From: Diploptera punctata
Lineage: Eukaryota > Arthropoda > Insecta > Blattodea > Blaberidae
Direction: 5' to 3'
DNA length: 64,000 bases
NCBI GenBank assembly: GCA_030220185.1
Contig: JASPKZ010004201.1
Coordinates: 695,001 to 759,000 of the forward strand
The number at the start of each line of letters is the position of its first letter. The stretch's first letter is position 1. The notes below the pieces were generated by a model. It was not told the DNA's origin and did no database searches. It worked only from the letters and a program-made list of their open reading frames with translations. Below, piece after piece: positions 23,269-35,365 of this stretch. Position numbers and translations under genes: made by a program.

Positions 23269-23792
23269 CTATGAATGTTTTAAAACTCTATCATTGCCAA
23301 ATATCCTAACAGCTAACCTAGTTCAATTTAAGTACTCTAACGTATGAAAGAATGAACGCTGATTTTATTTAGTGTAAGTTAATTAGTATAGACTCTATGT
23401 TGGCTGCACTGGAACACACAAAATTCGTTAAAATCAATATGGCTGCCACGTCTTCATATAGTTCAATATCGTGGAAAAACTACTCAAATAATCGTTAGAA
23501 CACATTTAAAAATCATTGTAAATGGCGGGATACAATTTGAAAAATGAAACCCTAAGAATAAAATTTGACAGGAATTTATAAAGGAATTTTTAAAAGTCGT
23601 GTGACAGGTTGTAAAGTTTAGCCCAATTTTTTAATTACGGTACCCCACAAGGGCCCTAATTATTATCAATTCTTGGTCATAAATCCCCTCTTGAAAAATT
23701 ATCAGTTCACCGCCCCATCTAACGTCCTGAGCGTAGTCGGATGTGTTTCTATACACACATATTTTAATTGCAATAGCATTTCGCGAAACATG
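23269..23792. other. No recognised feature
   Basis: AT-rich, no supported ORF or repeat. Confidence 0.4.
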
Positions 23793-24110
23793 AACCAAAG
23801 AGAGATGAACAGACGGGTGAATGGAGAATACTACGAAACAGTGAGTTACGTGAGCATTATACGAATGCCAGACATAATAAGAAAGTAAAGTCTCGTAGTC
23901 TGCGATGGGCAGGACATGTGGCACGAATGGGGAATAAAAAAGGTGCATGGAAGCTTTTTGTAGGAAAGCCAGAGGGAAAACGCCTAATTAGTAGATCAAG
24001 AATGAGGTGGGAGAATAACATTATCCACGACTTAAAAGAAGTAGATTATACAGGATAGGGATGAATGGAGAGTCTATGTCCGCGCGGCCATGAGCCTATG
24101 GGTTTGAAAG
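23793..24110 (+). pseudogene. RTE-A LINE 3' fragment, heavily decayed
   Basis: Shifting frames recover REMNRRVNGEYYET, MPDIIRK, SRSLRWAGHVARMGNKKGAW, KLFVGKPEGKRL, MRWENNI and VRAAMSL, the same order as the RTE-A ending. Stops occur throughout and there is a deletion near 24050. No tail or target duplication seen. Confidence 0.8.
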
Positions 24111-24351
24111 TTTTAGCAATAGCATTTCGAAAGACATATAAACAAATTACCGATTTCAACCAGTGATAAATTATTTTACGTAATGACCTAGAATTCCTAA
24201 TAATTTACTAATGTTCTCCTTTATCCCCCCTTAATTTTGCCTACATTTCAGTCTTCAAATAAAAATGCTGCGTTGGAATTTCATTACGGATCATTTCACC
24301 AATAATTTTCAAATCGGAATATCGATTAATATTAAATTACTGAAGTTGGAG

Positions 24352-24698
24352 CCGAGCGGTTAAGGTAGGAAGCCTTGGCGCAGAGCTACGGGACTTGCGC
24401 TGGTTCGAGTCTCCATGGGGGAAGAAATTTTCTCATGGTATTTCGGCCAGTATGGGACCGGTGCCCACCCAGCATCGTGAGACAATTGGGTAGCTACAAT
24501 AAGTAGCGGCTCCAGGTTGAGGAACCAGCTATAACGGCTGGGGGACTCGACATGCTAACCACATGTCACCCCTACACTGGCTGCTGATCATCTACCTCTG
24601 TGATTGACACATGTGGATGTGAAGGGCCAGCAGCCGGCTGGTAAAAGGGCAACCGCTGAAAAGTGGAAAGACCCTCAATCGGAATCGGAAGTTTGGAG
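24352..24698 (+). mobile_element. SINE-B, full length
   Basis: GCCGAGCGGTTAAGGTAGGA, CTGGTTCGAGTCTCCATGG, AACCAGCTATAACGGCTGGG and AAAGACCCTCAATCGG. Almost identical to 18261-18605, so both are young. GAAGTTGGAG at 24342-24351 and GAAGTTTGGAG at 24688-24698 look like the target-site duplication with one extra T. Confidence 0.9.
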
Positions 24699-25519
24699 TG
24701 GGAGAATTAGTTAGATTTTTTTTACATAAGAATAATTCTTGCATTTTTGGTAAAAATACCTATATTTTCTGTTCATTTATGAAAAAAACAAGATGAATAG
24801 CCCACAATAGAAATACAGAAACTACAGGATACATACAAAGACTACAGACGAGTTGTTAAAATCTCTAACTAAAAATTTAAGAAAATACATATAAAATTAT
24901 AGTCAAATGATTTATTTCTTGCGTTAGATATTTCATCCAAGCTACAAATTCACAAGCACTGCATATAATCTAACAAGTTTATATTTCACATGAAATATGA
25001 ATTCTGATCAGCAATCGGTAGCAACGTTATTTCAACATAAAGTATAATTTGTAATCACTGGACGCGCCGACATTTCAGTGAAATGTAATCCAAAACGATA
25101 AACATGTTAAGCATGAAGGTACAAGCACGTGCTAATACGCACGTGTTCATTTGTGAATAATTCAAGAAAACAACACGTGTATTCGAAACATCAGTAAACA
25201 ACTCCATGTTATAACCAAACAAAAACGTATTATACTGTAAAACGTATTCAAATTAGTTAGAAATAGTTAAGTTTATATCCAAAACTTGGCATGTGCACTC
25301 ACCTATGAAATGTAAAACATTGTCTGATTTCAAAGAGTGATTGTTTCTCTAATGCAATAGCATTAGTGGTAAATTGACTCTTAATCATTCACTTACATAA
25401 GCTGTTTCTTTCTTTTTTCTTTTTTACTTTCGTTCTATTTTTCTTATCTAATTGTATCAAATTCAATCATAGGTATGGATATTTTATCAACATATCTTAT
25501 GCGTAATCTGAACTGTAAA
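24699..25519. other. No recognised feature
   Basis: AT-rich, with short ACGTG-containing runs near 25120-25180. No gene or repeat recognised. Confidence 0.4.
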
Positions 25520-25765
25520 GTCATTTATTATTGTTATTTATTGTTGCCGTCAATTGTTGTTGATTGTTGTAGTTTACTTTTGTTTTTATTGCCATTGGTT
25601 GTTTGTTCTTGATGTTTGTTGCCGTTGCTTGTCGTTGATTGTTGGTTGTCATTAATTGTTGGTTATCGTTGATTATTGGTTGTTGTTGTTGTTGCCGTTA
25701 GTTGGCCTTGGTTGTCGTCGGTTGTCGTTGATTATTAGTTGTCGTCAGTCGCCGCCGCCATCGCC
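25520..25765. repeat. Degenerate GTT/GTC trinucleotide-rich tract
   Basis: Irregular repeats of TTGTTGATTGTTG, GTCGTTGATTGTTGG and GTCGTCAGTCGCCGCCGCC. The unit is not constant, so it is an old minisatellite or simple repeat. Confidence 0.7.
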
Positions 25766-26049
25766 ATGCATGACTTGTAAAAAGTATGAGAGGTTAAACT
25801 GTGATTAAGAATTATTATCATTATTATTATCATCATCATCATTATTATGTAAAAATTAATTTTAACAAAAGATTTTATTACTTGCTCTTTTTTCCTAATC
25901 CCACCACCGTCTTCGGATTTTTTCTAACCATCAAGTTAAATACGATTAGATTCTCATTAGCGCTATCGATCACACAATAATTTCATAATTCAAAATTAAT
26001 GAAAATATACAAAACTCCTGACTGTACACAATGAATATGTGAAGTAATA

Positions 26050-26051
<2 letters not shown>

Positions 26052-26097
<46 letters not shown>

Positions 26098-26110
26098 CAT
26101 TTTTATTATT
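26052..26110. repeat. (ATT)n microsatellite
   Basis: About 18 ATT units. A shorter imperfect ATT/ATC run is at 25810-25848. Confidence 0.93.
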
Positions 26111-26354
26111 GAGATCCTCCAGAAACCCAAAAGAATTCTTCGCTACCAACACCGCATAGCAAGAGTTCTCTGGGAAGTCCCAGAAAGCGACGGAAGAAAA
26201 ATTCCTTCTTTATGAGATCGATAAATGCATACAAAGAATATAGAAGCTCCGTCTGTGTCTAAGTTTCGTAGAAGTCCTCAAGAATTCACATAACAGGCCA
26301 TTTGGCTTAACACTCGTTTGAATTATGATTATTGTCATTATTATTATTATCTTT
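26111..26354. other. Unassigned segment containing a motif shared with 42262-42320
   Basis: CAAAGAATATAGAAGCTCC and GTAGAAGTC at 26235-26280 recur at 42262-42312, so this is a piece of an unnamed dispersed repeat. It ends in ATTATTATTATC where the RTE-B LINE begins. Confidence 0.4.
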
Positions 26355-28420
26355 ATCTAAAATGGCTTAATACTAAATCAATAGAGGACAAAATTAGCCT
26401 TCGTAAACAACAAGCAAAAATAAGAAAAGATATATCAGAATTAAAGAACAAATGCTGGGAAAATACATGTCAAAAAATACAAAGGTATATTGGAGGAAAA
26501 ATAAATGCGGAAGCACGGACTACTTTAAAGAATATAAGAAAGAATGACAAAGGAGGATTTAATAAATACAGTAATTTCCAAACTTGGGATAAATACTTCA
26601 AAGAATTATTAACAGAAAACAGAGAACAATATATAAACCCTATGGAGGAGGAATCTGATGCAGAACTAAAAGAAAATATACACCTAAACATAGAAATAGT
26701 GAAAGAAGCAGAAAAGTCATTAAAGAATAGAACGTCACCAGGGAAAGGAAATATTCCAGCTGAATTAATAAAGCATGGAACAGATAAGTTGTTCGAATTA
26801 TTGAGAAGTCTATTTGAAAAATGCATAAATGGAGAAGATATAGCATCATATTGGAAAATAGGATATATTTCAACCATACATAAAGAAAGGAAAAAAATAT
26901 GAATGCAAAAACTATAGTCCCGGTGGGTCAGGATTTTTAAACTACCAAAACCTTCTGGCGGCACTATGGCCCTGGGGTCGACTCAGCCTCTAACGGAAAT
27001 GAGTACCAGACGCTTGTTCTGGGGTAAAGGCGGCCGTCACGCAGGGCTGACAACCCGGCTGACATCAAGTGCCGATTGTCCAGAAATAGTGGGAGCCTTA
27101 ACCTCCTACTACCCCAAGGGCCTCCTGAGGCCTGTAGTGGGATTTAATAAATAATAATAAATAGGGGAATTACAGTCAATAGTACACTAAGTAGACTATA
27201 TGGAAAGATAATCAAGTATTTCCTAGAAATTGAATACAAAGAGTTACAACCAGAGGAACAGGCAGGATTTAGCGTGGGGCATATCCACAATAGACCATAT
27301 TTACAGCATACGACAGATTATAGAAAAGAAAACAATCAGAGCACAACTGCTACATCTAGTATTTATAGATATAGAAAAAGCCTATGACAACATTCCTCTA
27401 GCAAAATTATGGAAAGTCTTAAAACTAGAAGAAATAAATCCAACACTGATTGAAGCAATTCAAAAACTATATTCAGAATCATATGTGCAATTAAAAATTG
27501 GAAAGTACTTGTCTAAAGGTTTTCAAACAAATAAAGGATTACGACAGGGATGCTGTACATCTCCAACATTATATAAGATTTATACTGAAAAAGCTATTGA
27601 AGAATGGAAAAAGAACTGTAAACCGATGGGAATACCACTAGATGATAATTCAACAATATATACACTCCAGTTTGCAGATGACCAATTGATATTGGCTCAA
27701 GAATTTGAAGATATAGAATACCCCACTAGAAAACTAATACAAGAATATAGTTTATGGGGTTTAAAGATCAATATGGATAAATCTAGATATATGACAATAG
27801 GGGATATTCCTCAAGATTTAATACTGGAAGAAGATTTAGGGACAATTAAACACACTGAAGAATATAAGTATTTGGGAATTAAAATTACTAAAGATGGAAA
27901 ACAAGAAACAGGATCAATATAGGAAAGTATGCTATATCTCCCCTAAATGGAATAGTATGGGACAAACATATCTTCAAAGAAACAAAAAAAAACTATTTTT
28001 AATACAATAATCAGAAGCATTATTACCTATGGAGCTGATGTGTGGGTTTTAAATGCACAAATGAAAAAAAAAAAATTGCTCGCCACTGAAATGGACTACT
28101 GGAGACGTGCTGCAAGAATATCCAGGAAGGATAAAATCAGAAATTCATATATAAAAGAAAAAATGCAGGTACAATATTCAATATTAGATTTTATAAAGAA
28201 GAAACAATTAAATTGGTACGGACACATTAGAAGAATGGAAGAAGAAAGACTACCTAAGATAATCATGGATTGGGAACCACAGGGAAGGAAAAGGAAGGGT
28301 AGACCAACTATTATATGGATTCAGGGAATCAATGAAGCTAAGAGGGAATGGGAAATAGAAGAAGATATATGGATGAACAGACAGGAATGGAAAAATGTGT
28401 TGAAACAAATGTGTAGTTAA
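26355..28420 (+). pseudogene. RTE-B LINE reverse transcriptase, split by a SINE-E insertion
   Basis: The first part (26318-26902) has an open frame with KISLRKQQAKIRKDISELKN, TSPGKGNIPAELIKHGTDKL and IASYWKIGYISTIHKE. SINE-E then interrupts it inside the NYRGI motif. Beyond the SINE come TIDHIYSIRQII, motif A LVFIDIEKAYDNIP (about 27357), motif B KGLRQGCCTSPTLYKIY and motif C FADD (27671-27682). After a stop at 27920 and frame changes it resumes (28040-28420) with LLATEMDYWRRAARISRKDK, LNWYGHIRRMEEERLPK and RKRKGRPTI. The catalytic residues survive but the frame is broken at least three times. The endonuclease is absent. Confidence 0.92.
26916..27165 (+). mobile_element. SINE-E, nested in RTE-B LINE
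   Basis: GGTCAGGATTTTTAAACTAC, GGCACTATGGCCCTGGGGTC, AAATGAGTACCAGACGC, AAAGGCGGCCGTCACGCAGG and GCTGACAACCCGGCTGACAT, ending TGTAGTGGGATTTAATAAAT. Head truncated (no tRNA-like part). LINE sequence AAAACTAT precedes it and GGGGAATTACAG follows, together restoring the NYRGI motif. Other copies: 35366, 45372 and 55206. Confidence 0.9.
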
Positions 28421-28469
28421 CTGTGAACTTGGGTACCGGAAAAATGTATATTCATTGTAAAAGCCGGAA

Positions 28470-28627
28470 TGATAAAAAAATTATTATCATTATTACTATT
28501 ATTATTATTATTATTATTATTATTAGTAGTAGTAGTAGTAGTAGTAGTACCATTATTATTATTGTTATTATCAGTATTACTATGATTGTTATTATTGTTG
28601 TTATTATTATTATTGTTATTATTGTTG

Positions 28628-28710
<83 letters not shown>

Positions 28711-28712
28711 TG
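28470..28712. repeat. (ATT)n / (AGT)n / (GTT)n microsatellite
   Basis: Long trinucleotide array of mixed units, directly 3' of the RTE-B LINE. Confidence 0.95.
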
Positions 28713-29444
28713 TGCATAGCATTTTATACAGTGATCGACAATCTGATTGGCGTTTTCATGGTTTTGCTCAGTCGTCAAGGAAAATAGAGCTACTGAGTTG
28801 GATTTTTATTACCATGATCCATTTTATAATTTTAATTTCGTAGTTAATTTGGCATGCAATTCAATTCAATAAAATTAAATCTGTACAAAACACATGGTTA
28901 TCCATAATAATAAAATTACACAGAATGCTAATGCTCCTAAAAACCTTGAACTTGATACAATCTAAAATTTTCAAATGTCTTTACTAAGAACGATGGAAGA
29001 TTTTTTAATTAAATAACAGGATCTTAGATACAAAAGAGCACTGAGATCTACTGATATTAGGAAGCGAGAAGATTTCCTTTGTACCCGGAAGAATTGTAAG
29101 AAATCTAATAATGCTGCTGACACGGAAATATGAAATAAAAAGACAGCTAAAAGATTTAAGCTTGAACACCGTTTAAAAGAGGGTTCTGCTTTAAGTCGTT
29201 GTCAAGTATTTTCTTTTTACCATCAGTAATGAAACATATCCACAGCTTCGTGTTTTCTGCACTCTATCGTAAGACTTTTTGTTCCCTGCCTCAATAATGA
29301 CATATCATCATTAGTTCTATAGCCCACTTTCCGCCAGAACATGGCTTCGTATTTCTTCATTTCTGCAGCCAACCATCATCTCGAGATAAAGGATGTTTTT
29401 GCTGTAACTACTTAGGCCCTAAAGGTAAAATAGCAACATAAATA
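28713..29444. other. No recognised feature
   Basis: AT-rich, no supported ORF or repeat. Confidence 0.4.
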
Positions 29445-30224
29445 CAGAGTGTTTATAAAGTCAGTATCTATTTTCGGACAGAGATGGAAAATAAAATAAA
29501 TTACTGTCGTAGGAGACATTTTGTAGTATAACTGAAACAACTAATTCTTCTCTTGACAGTAGACAGTACCAAAAATAAATGAGTTTCAACGTAAGCATGA
29601 TCTTTGTCTTTGCAAATCTTATTTCGCACAGCTGTTTCACGGAAAATGTTTTCCAACATCCTTGGTGTTATTTGTGTAACTGCTTGCCGAATGCGAGCTT
29701 TCAACATTACCGAATCATTGATTTTATTCTGGTAGTCTTTGGATTAAAAAAAAAACGGGAAAAGAAATATGACGGAGTTAACTGCTTGTCTTAAGTAATC
29801 TTCTTCTTGAAGGTCATGCAGAATGTGGTAGGCTATCTTCCCTAATCTCGTCTTCAAAATCGTATGGACAGTTGCTCTGGGAATCTGTAGCCTCTTGGAT
29901 GGTCTGCAGAGCGGCATCCTCTTCATACAGTTAATGTGTGAATTAAACACTTTATTCCGGTGTACTGAGGCATCCATCTCTTTTCGCATAAAGAACAGAT
30001 CCCATTGCATAACATTTATGGAGCTACTCACGTATATCTTTGTCGGTAGGTCCTGGTTTATGAAAACGTCGCTAAAATCTCTCTCCGGTAATGTTATATT
30101 TGTTTCCTTGCATACGAAGTGACACAACAGGAGACGTTCCTATTTATTCATTGTTTATTGATACCCGCAATATAAACCATGTACGCTAAAGAATGCCGGA
30201 AACAGTGACTTTATAGCTACCCTG
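29445..30224 (-). mobile_element. Mariner-like element, internally deleted
   Basis: Ends: CAGAGTGTTTATAAAGTCA (from 29445) and, inverted, CAGGGTAGCTATAAAGTCA (to 30224), beside a TA on the left. The minus strand carries an N-terminal DNA-binding piece (RPSKRLQIPRATVHTILKTR, LGKIAYHILHDLQEEDYLRQ, about 29930-29810). After a deletion comes the C-terminal piece LKARIRQAVTQITPRMLENI, ending near 29580. The catalytic aspartates are missing, so it can move only with a transposase supplied elsewhere. The tip AAGTCAGTATC-ATTT is shared with the element ending at 42904. Confidence 0.85.
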
Positions 30225-30727
30225 TGTTCTAGATTGATATTCCAGAGGTCTCAAATTCAAATGTCGGGATTCTCTAATCTGACTGAGATATTGCCATAAC
30301 TATCAAGGCAAAATTCCATAACTATTGTTTTATTCTGACTTCTTTGAGGGGAATCAGAAATATTTATATTTAATTAGTCGTACTGCAGTTATATAAATAT
30401 TTGAACATAGGGAATATTATGAGAGCAGAAATTTACAATATAATTAAAAGTTCATGACGTTTTCTTTTTTTAATATCAAGAGTGAATTACAATCAAATGT
30501 TTTCACAAATTTAATGAGAAACAATTGGGAAAAGACAACTAGGGGACATTTCGGAGAAATGTAAGGAACTGCATATCGGAGATACGAAATGAATCCAGTT
30601 AGCTAAATACAGGACTAATGATGGCCTTAGTGAATTTGGCGTTGAACATTGCGGTTTGCATAAGTCGTAGAAGTAATTAATTAGTTAATAGCAATAGCAA
30701 ACTTTTTTACATTCAAAGTCTCAGTTT
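30225..30727. other. No recognised feature
   Basis: AT-rich, no gene or repeat recognised. Confidence 0.4.
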
Positions 30728-30880
30728 TCTCATTTCGATATTTCTGGTGTTACATCTTGGCATTGGCGTAATTGTAACCCACGTCTGAAGTTTGGGGTTA
30801 CTCTGACCCGATATCATGGATGATGATGATAGTGGTGCGCCAGGAGAGTCCTTAATCCTAAACTTAATCTAAGGCGAATA
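30728..30880 (-). mobile_element. SINE-A, body only
   Basis: TTTCGATATTTCTGGTGTTA, GGCATTGGCGTAATTGTAAC and GCGCCAGGAGAGTCCTTAA match the body of the copy at 8926-9225. The tRNA-like head is absent. It abuts a SINE-C copy in the same orientation. Confidence 0.65.
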
Positions 30881-30889
30881 TTAATGACG

Positions 30890-31075
30890 ATGATTATGAT
30901 GGTCATATGCTCTTCGGGGACAGTTTGGGTCTTAGAGTTTCCTGATATTTGTCTTACAGGTGAGGAAAACCCCCGAAAAAATCTCACCCAGGAAACTTTG
31001 TCCCTATTGGGGATTGAACCAGGCCCGCTGCGTGACAAGGCAGCACGCTACCTAGAGACCACAGCGGTGGTCACA
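30890..31075 (-). mobile_element. SINE-C, 3'-truncated
   Basis: Minus strand: CCGCTGTGGTCTCTAGGTAG, GCTGCCTTGTCACGCAGCGG and a B box eroded to GGTTCAATCCCC, then the GGTGAG and CCTGTAAGAC motifs. The 3' half of the SINE is gone. Confidence 0.82.
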
Positions 31076-31665
31076 AGAGGAAACTTACTTCTTATAAATT
31101 TTATAATAAGCACCTACAAAGTTAGATATTAAATTATCTGCAAGAAATAGAGTCATTTATGTATTGGTATGGCAATTCCAGGTGTAATGATATCATTACA
31201 GAACTGAAATATGTAGTTTGAATTTCATTTAACACATTTCACTCTATAAATTCGATATGTAATTGGAATCCGTATCATAAAGTTAATCCCTTACCTACAC
31301 ACAGTACACCGGATAAGCTGGTATTACCTCAAACAAATCGAGAATCATATGAAATTCATTACTCAAAGGTCTTTCAGCCAAAAACATTTTGTAATTGTGA
31401 TACATTGTGATATTCAATATGATTATGTACCGAGACTATCAAAACAAAATATTTCAATTTTGTAATTAATGATTCAAATTTTATATTAAATAAATGTTTC
31501 CCAATTTAATATACTTAAAATATGTTAATTAATCGTCCAAAATATATTAGGCCTAAATGTAGAATATAAACTATGTATGTGCACAAATTTCATATACGAA
31601 TTACTTGGGTGAATGTAATCAAAATACCATGTTCACATTGCGTCGCAGACGTAAAATTTTGACAA

Positions 31666-31702
<37 letters not shown>

Positions 31703-32200
31703 TAATCGTGCAATACTTTATAACGATGGTATTATTATGATTTTTATAAAGTACATGGGGACGTAAAATGAAGTAATTTTTCTCCACTAATTGTCGACTC
31801 TATAACTGATTTTAGCAGAAATTAAATCAAAAGAGACCATAAAAGTAAATATTTCTTGGACTGAAAATGTTGTAGGCGTGAATTATTTACTATACCGAAT
31901 AATAACAAAGAAAAATAGATGCTTCATTTCGTGTCTCATATGTAAAAGGCTAGTTTTGCATTCAGTGCTATATCCTCGAGAAAATAAAATTAATTGGAAC
32001 GTCTACCTTGTCTATCACTTGATTTCTTGCAGTACTTCTTTAGCTACCTCGATATCTGGGTGGAACGTTGGCTTTGCGTTTTTAAGTATTTCAAACATAT
32101 TTTATAAGATACATAAGTTATATTTTTTAAGTATGCTGATCTGAATTATCATATATAATTTGAGTTATATGTGAAAAGGGGTGACTTTTAGTTTAATACT
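31076..32200. other. Unassigned, with a short (AAT)n at 31670-31700
   Basis: About 1.1 kb of AT-rich sequence without a supported gene or repeat family. Confidence 0.4.
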
Positions 32201-32528
32201 TCCATCCATAGTAATTCTGCCAGAAGGCAGGTCCTTCACTGCAATCATAGCATTTTCATGCTATGCTTGCAGCTTTACTAGGGAATTGTAGGTGTGGTAG
32301 CTTCCCGTTGCTTTCCACACCGGTGCAAGGATGATGATGATAAGGACGATGATGAAGGCCATATGATTTCGGGGACCGTTTGGGCCTTAAAGTTTTCCTG
32401 GCATTTGTCTTACAGGTGAGGAAAAACCCCGATAAAAACCTCACCCAGAAAAACTGCCCCGACCGGGGATCGACCCCGGGCCCGCTTCGTGACAAGGCAG
32501 CACGCTACCTCGAGGCCACAGCGGTGGT
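32201..32528 (-). mobile_element. SINE-C, full length
   Basis: Plus-strand text runs from the 3' tip TCCATCCATAGTAATTCTGC to the head end CGAGGCCACAGCGGTGG. The B box region reads CGGGGATCGACCCCGGGC. All diagnostic body motifs are present. Confidence 0.92.
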
Positions 32529-32529
32529 C

Positions 32530-33264
32530 TTTTTAATAGATTAGATTTAGATTAGCAGTAAAATAATATGAGACTTCACAGTCCAATTTATCCAATATGG
32601 ACTTCTTCTAAGGGTGGAAATGTGCGCTAGTAGCCTATATTTAGACCAAGCCAAATGAATGTAAATGGGTCAAAGGTCTAGTTTCCTTTCAGCGGGCACA
32701 ACCTCAATGCGTGAATCCAGAAAATACGAATATGTCGGCGAGTTTTGTAATATACTCTCACGGCCACATAAAATTAGTGCAGATGTCAAGTTTGTACTTT
32801 ATATAACACTGGCCGACAATGAAAATATTTCAGCTAAAAAAATATATAATTCGTCTGTATTTCCATCTGTTGAATTAAAATAAAAAACATAAAAACGACG
32901 GATTAGCTCTTGCTTTGGGGAGTGATACAGTGACATTCATGTTTTAGATTCTACATTTTAACTTTGGGGGAAATTTTATTTTGAAGTTCCTACTCCACCC
33001 GAAAAGTGTGTGTCTGAAGAAGGAAATAAAGTCAGTGTAAATGAAAAGACCCCAACAAGCTTTACACATATAATGACCCTGATTTTGAAGAAAAACATTA
33101 TAAACCGCACAGACAGAGAGTGCAGCAAAATTGAGTGGTCTCATACGAGTCCTTGACCTGTCAGGAGAGAGGACATAACTTCTAGCATCAAGACTTACAT
33201 GAATGGAATCTTCTCCAAAGTGATGTTAGTGTCTCACAGTAAAGACAGGAATCATATGTTTGAC
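32530..33264. other. No recognised feature
   Basis: No supported ORF or repeat. GC content is slightly higher than in the neighbours near 33050-33180. Confidence 0.4.
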
Positions 33265-33267
33265 TGA

Positions 33268-33893
33268 CTATTTAACTCATGAATTTAACTCGTGAATTAA
33301 TGGTAGTCAATGACCAATTAGGTTTCATTGAATTTTGTTTTACAACCAATGACAATCGTGTTTCACCTCCCTCTTTATCGATTTGTCTTTATCAGCTCCT
33401 GCTTTTGTGATAAATAAATCTTCTCCTTTTTAATTCTGAACAGGTCAGAGCATTATTTTTCTCCGACAAATACATTGATTATCGCAAATAATGAACAGAT
33501 TCCGTGATTTTACTGAGTTGATTACCAAAAAATAAATGAATAACCTATAATGCTGATTATAATATATAGTTAGATATATGTAATTATTTCTCCACTAGGG
33601 TGATATTTACAAAATTGCGATGCTATTTGGCAATAAATAATATGATCAAGTTGCAGTGAATATATATATAACCTCAATTTTTTTCAAAGATCGCCGTTTA
33701 CATTAAATATATAAATATTTTTAATACCTGTAACTATATTTAAATAATTATTTTGAGTAAACAGCCTAATTTTATTCGTTAATAGTCCTAACAAATGCCA
33801 CTCCTGGTTTCCAAATCCTCTACATTAATTCACTCGTCACTTAGTGAGTAGTAAATTTATCGATTATTTAGAAATCACTCGTGACATTACCCA
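33268..33893 (-). mobile_element. HP element copy C (short subfamily)
   Basis: Minus-strand copy with right end CTATTTAACTCATG at 33268, preceded by TGA (the complement of TCA). The decayed hairpin end is CATTACCCA at 33885-33893. The hairpin arms have mutated (ATTCACTCGTCACTTAGTGA). It shares CTCCGACAAATACATTGA with copy B. 626 bp, no ORF. Confidence 0.88.
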
Positions 33894-33896
33894 TGA

Positions 33897-34660
33897 CTAT
33901 TTAACTCATGCCCCAAATGGGAGTCAATGACCAATCACGTTTCAATGATTTCTGTTTTACAACCAATCAGAGTCGTGTTTCAGGAAATATTTATCAATGT
34001 TATATTTACCATATTAAAGAAAGCTCCTCCTTTTTAATATTCTGAACAGGTCTGACTATTATTTTGCAGTGCCTGAGCCTATAAGAAATACGGCTACCAG
34101 ATTGTATACATAGTGCATAGATGTCAACACATAGCGCTTGCAGTAGTTAATATAAAAACATTTGTAGCAATTTATTATACCACCAAAAAAAGAAACCACT
34201 GTTTGCACTTTCTTAAATGTATTTTTTTCCCAGGTAATAATCCATTGTCATATTTATATTTATAATTGTCACATTTACATCATACGACATCAGAAATGAA
34301 TTAATATATAGTTTGATGTGTTTCATTTTTTCTCCACTAGAGAGCATTCTTACAATATTGCGTTCCTTTGGCAATAAATAATATGATCTGGTTGCAGTGA
34401 TAAACAAAAGAAGCAGATGAAGCGTACCTATCGTTTCTCATTTGTTTTCAAACATCGCCGTTTACATTAAATAGGCCTATATAAATATTTTAAAATAACT
34501 ATAGTTAAATAATGATTTGTGAGTAAACAGCTTAATTTTATTCGTTAAATAGTCCTAACAAATGCCACTCTTGATTTCCAAATTCTCTAGAAAAATTCAC
34601 TCCTCACTTCGTGAGTCGTGAGTTTATCGATAATTTGGAAATCACTCGTGGCATTACTTA
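33897..34660 (-). mobile_element. HP element copy D, head-to-tail with copy C
   Basis: Starts CTATTTAACTCATGCC at 33897 and ends with the hairpin and GCATTACTTA at 34660, then TGA (34661-34663). One TGA (33894-33896) lies between C and D. The interior matches copies A and F (AAGAAACCACTGTTTGCACT, ACCAGATTGTATACATAGTG). 764 bp, long subfamily. Confidence 0.9.
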
Positions 34661-34713
34661 TGATAATCTATCTTGAACAGTAGGAAAGTACATATTTCTT
34701 GGTATTATTTATC

Positions 34714-34834
34714 ATTATTTAAAGATTATATTTATGTGATACTTGTATCGTTTCTGGGGAGTTCACAAATTTTATTATTTAAAGATTATATTTATGTGAT
34801 ACTTGTATCGTTTCTGGGGAGTTCACAAATTTTA
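34714..34834. repeat. Exact 60-bp tandem duplication
   Basis: AAAGATTATATTTATGTGAT through GGGGAGTTCACAAATTTTAT occurs twice, with no mismatch. Recent duplication, or an assembly artefact. Confidence 0.95.
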
Positions 34835-35365
34835 TAATTCAAATTTATTAATGTATAAGAATTATTCTAGACACAGCCATAATTTACTCATTAATAAATA
34901 TATGCTTACTTTGTTGGAATCAGGATTTGTTCTTTAAAAATATTGTATGCTCCCTTGTGACTTGTAGAGTTAGTAATGTAGATATTAAAAAGACGTTTCC
35001 TACGTCTTAATACCACATACACGGACGTAAACGTGTATTATACTTTAAACGTAAGAACAAGCATCCACTTAAACCTCAAGATTACGTAGTAAATAACATT
35101 ATCCCTAGCGGCTTGAGGGAGCAGGATATTAGCAAGTGGAAATAAATTACCAGGACAACACCTGCTCCGATCCGACAGTCTAATTCATTCCCGATAATCC
35201 CTTCCCCATTTCCATGTCAAAGATGTGAAGGAAAAACAATGAAAGTGCTTCACATATTTTTTTCAGAAGAATCTGATTATAAAGCGTGTTCTAATTACAG
35301 AACTAATATGCAGTTCTATAAATATGAATCTTGAAATTATTAAATCTTGACCCCTAAGAGTTGGG
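34835..35365. other. No recognised feature
   Basis: AT-rich, no supported ORF or repeat. Confidence 0.4.
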
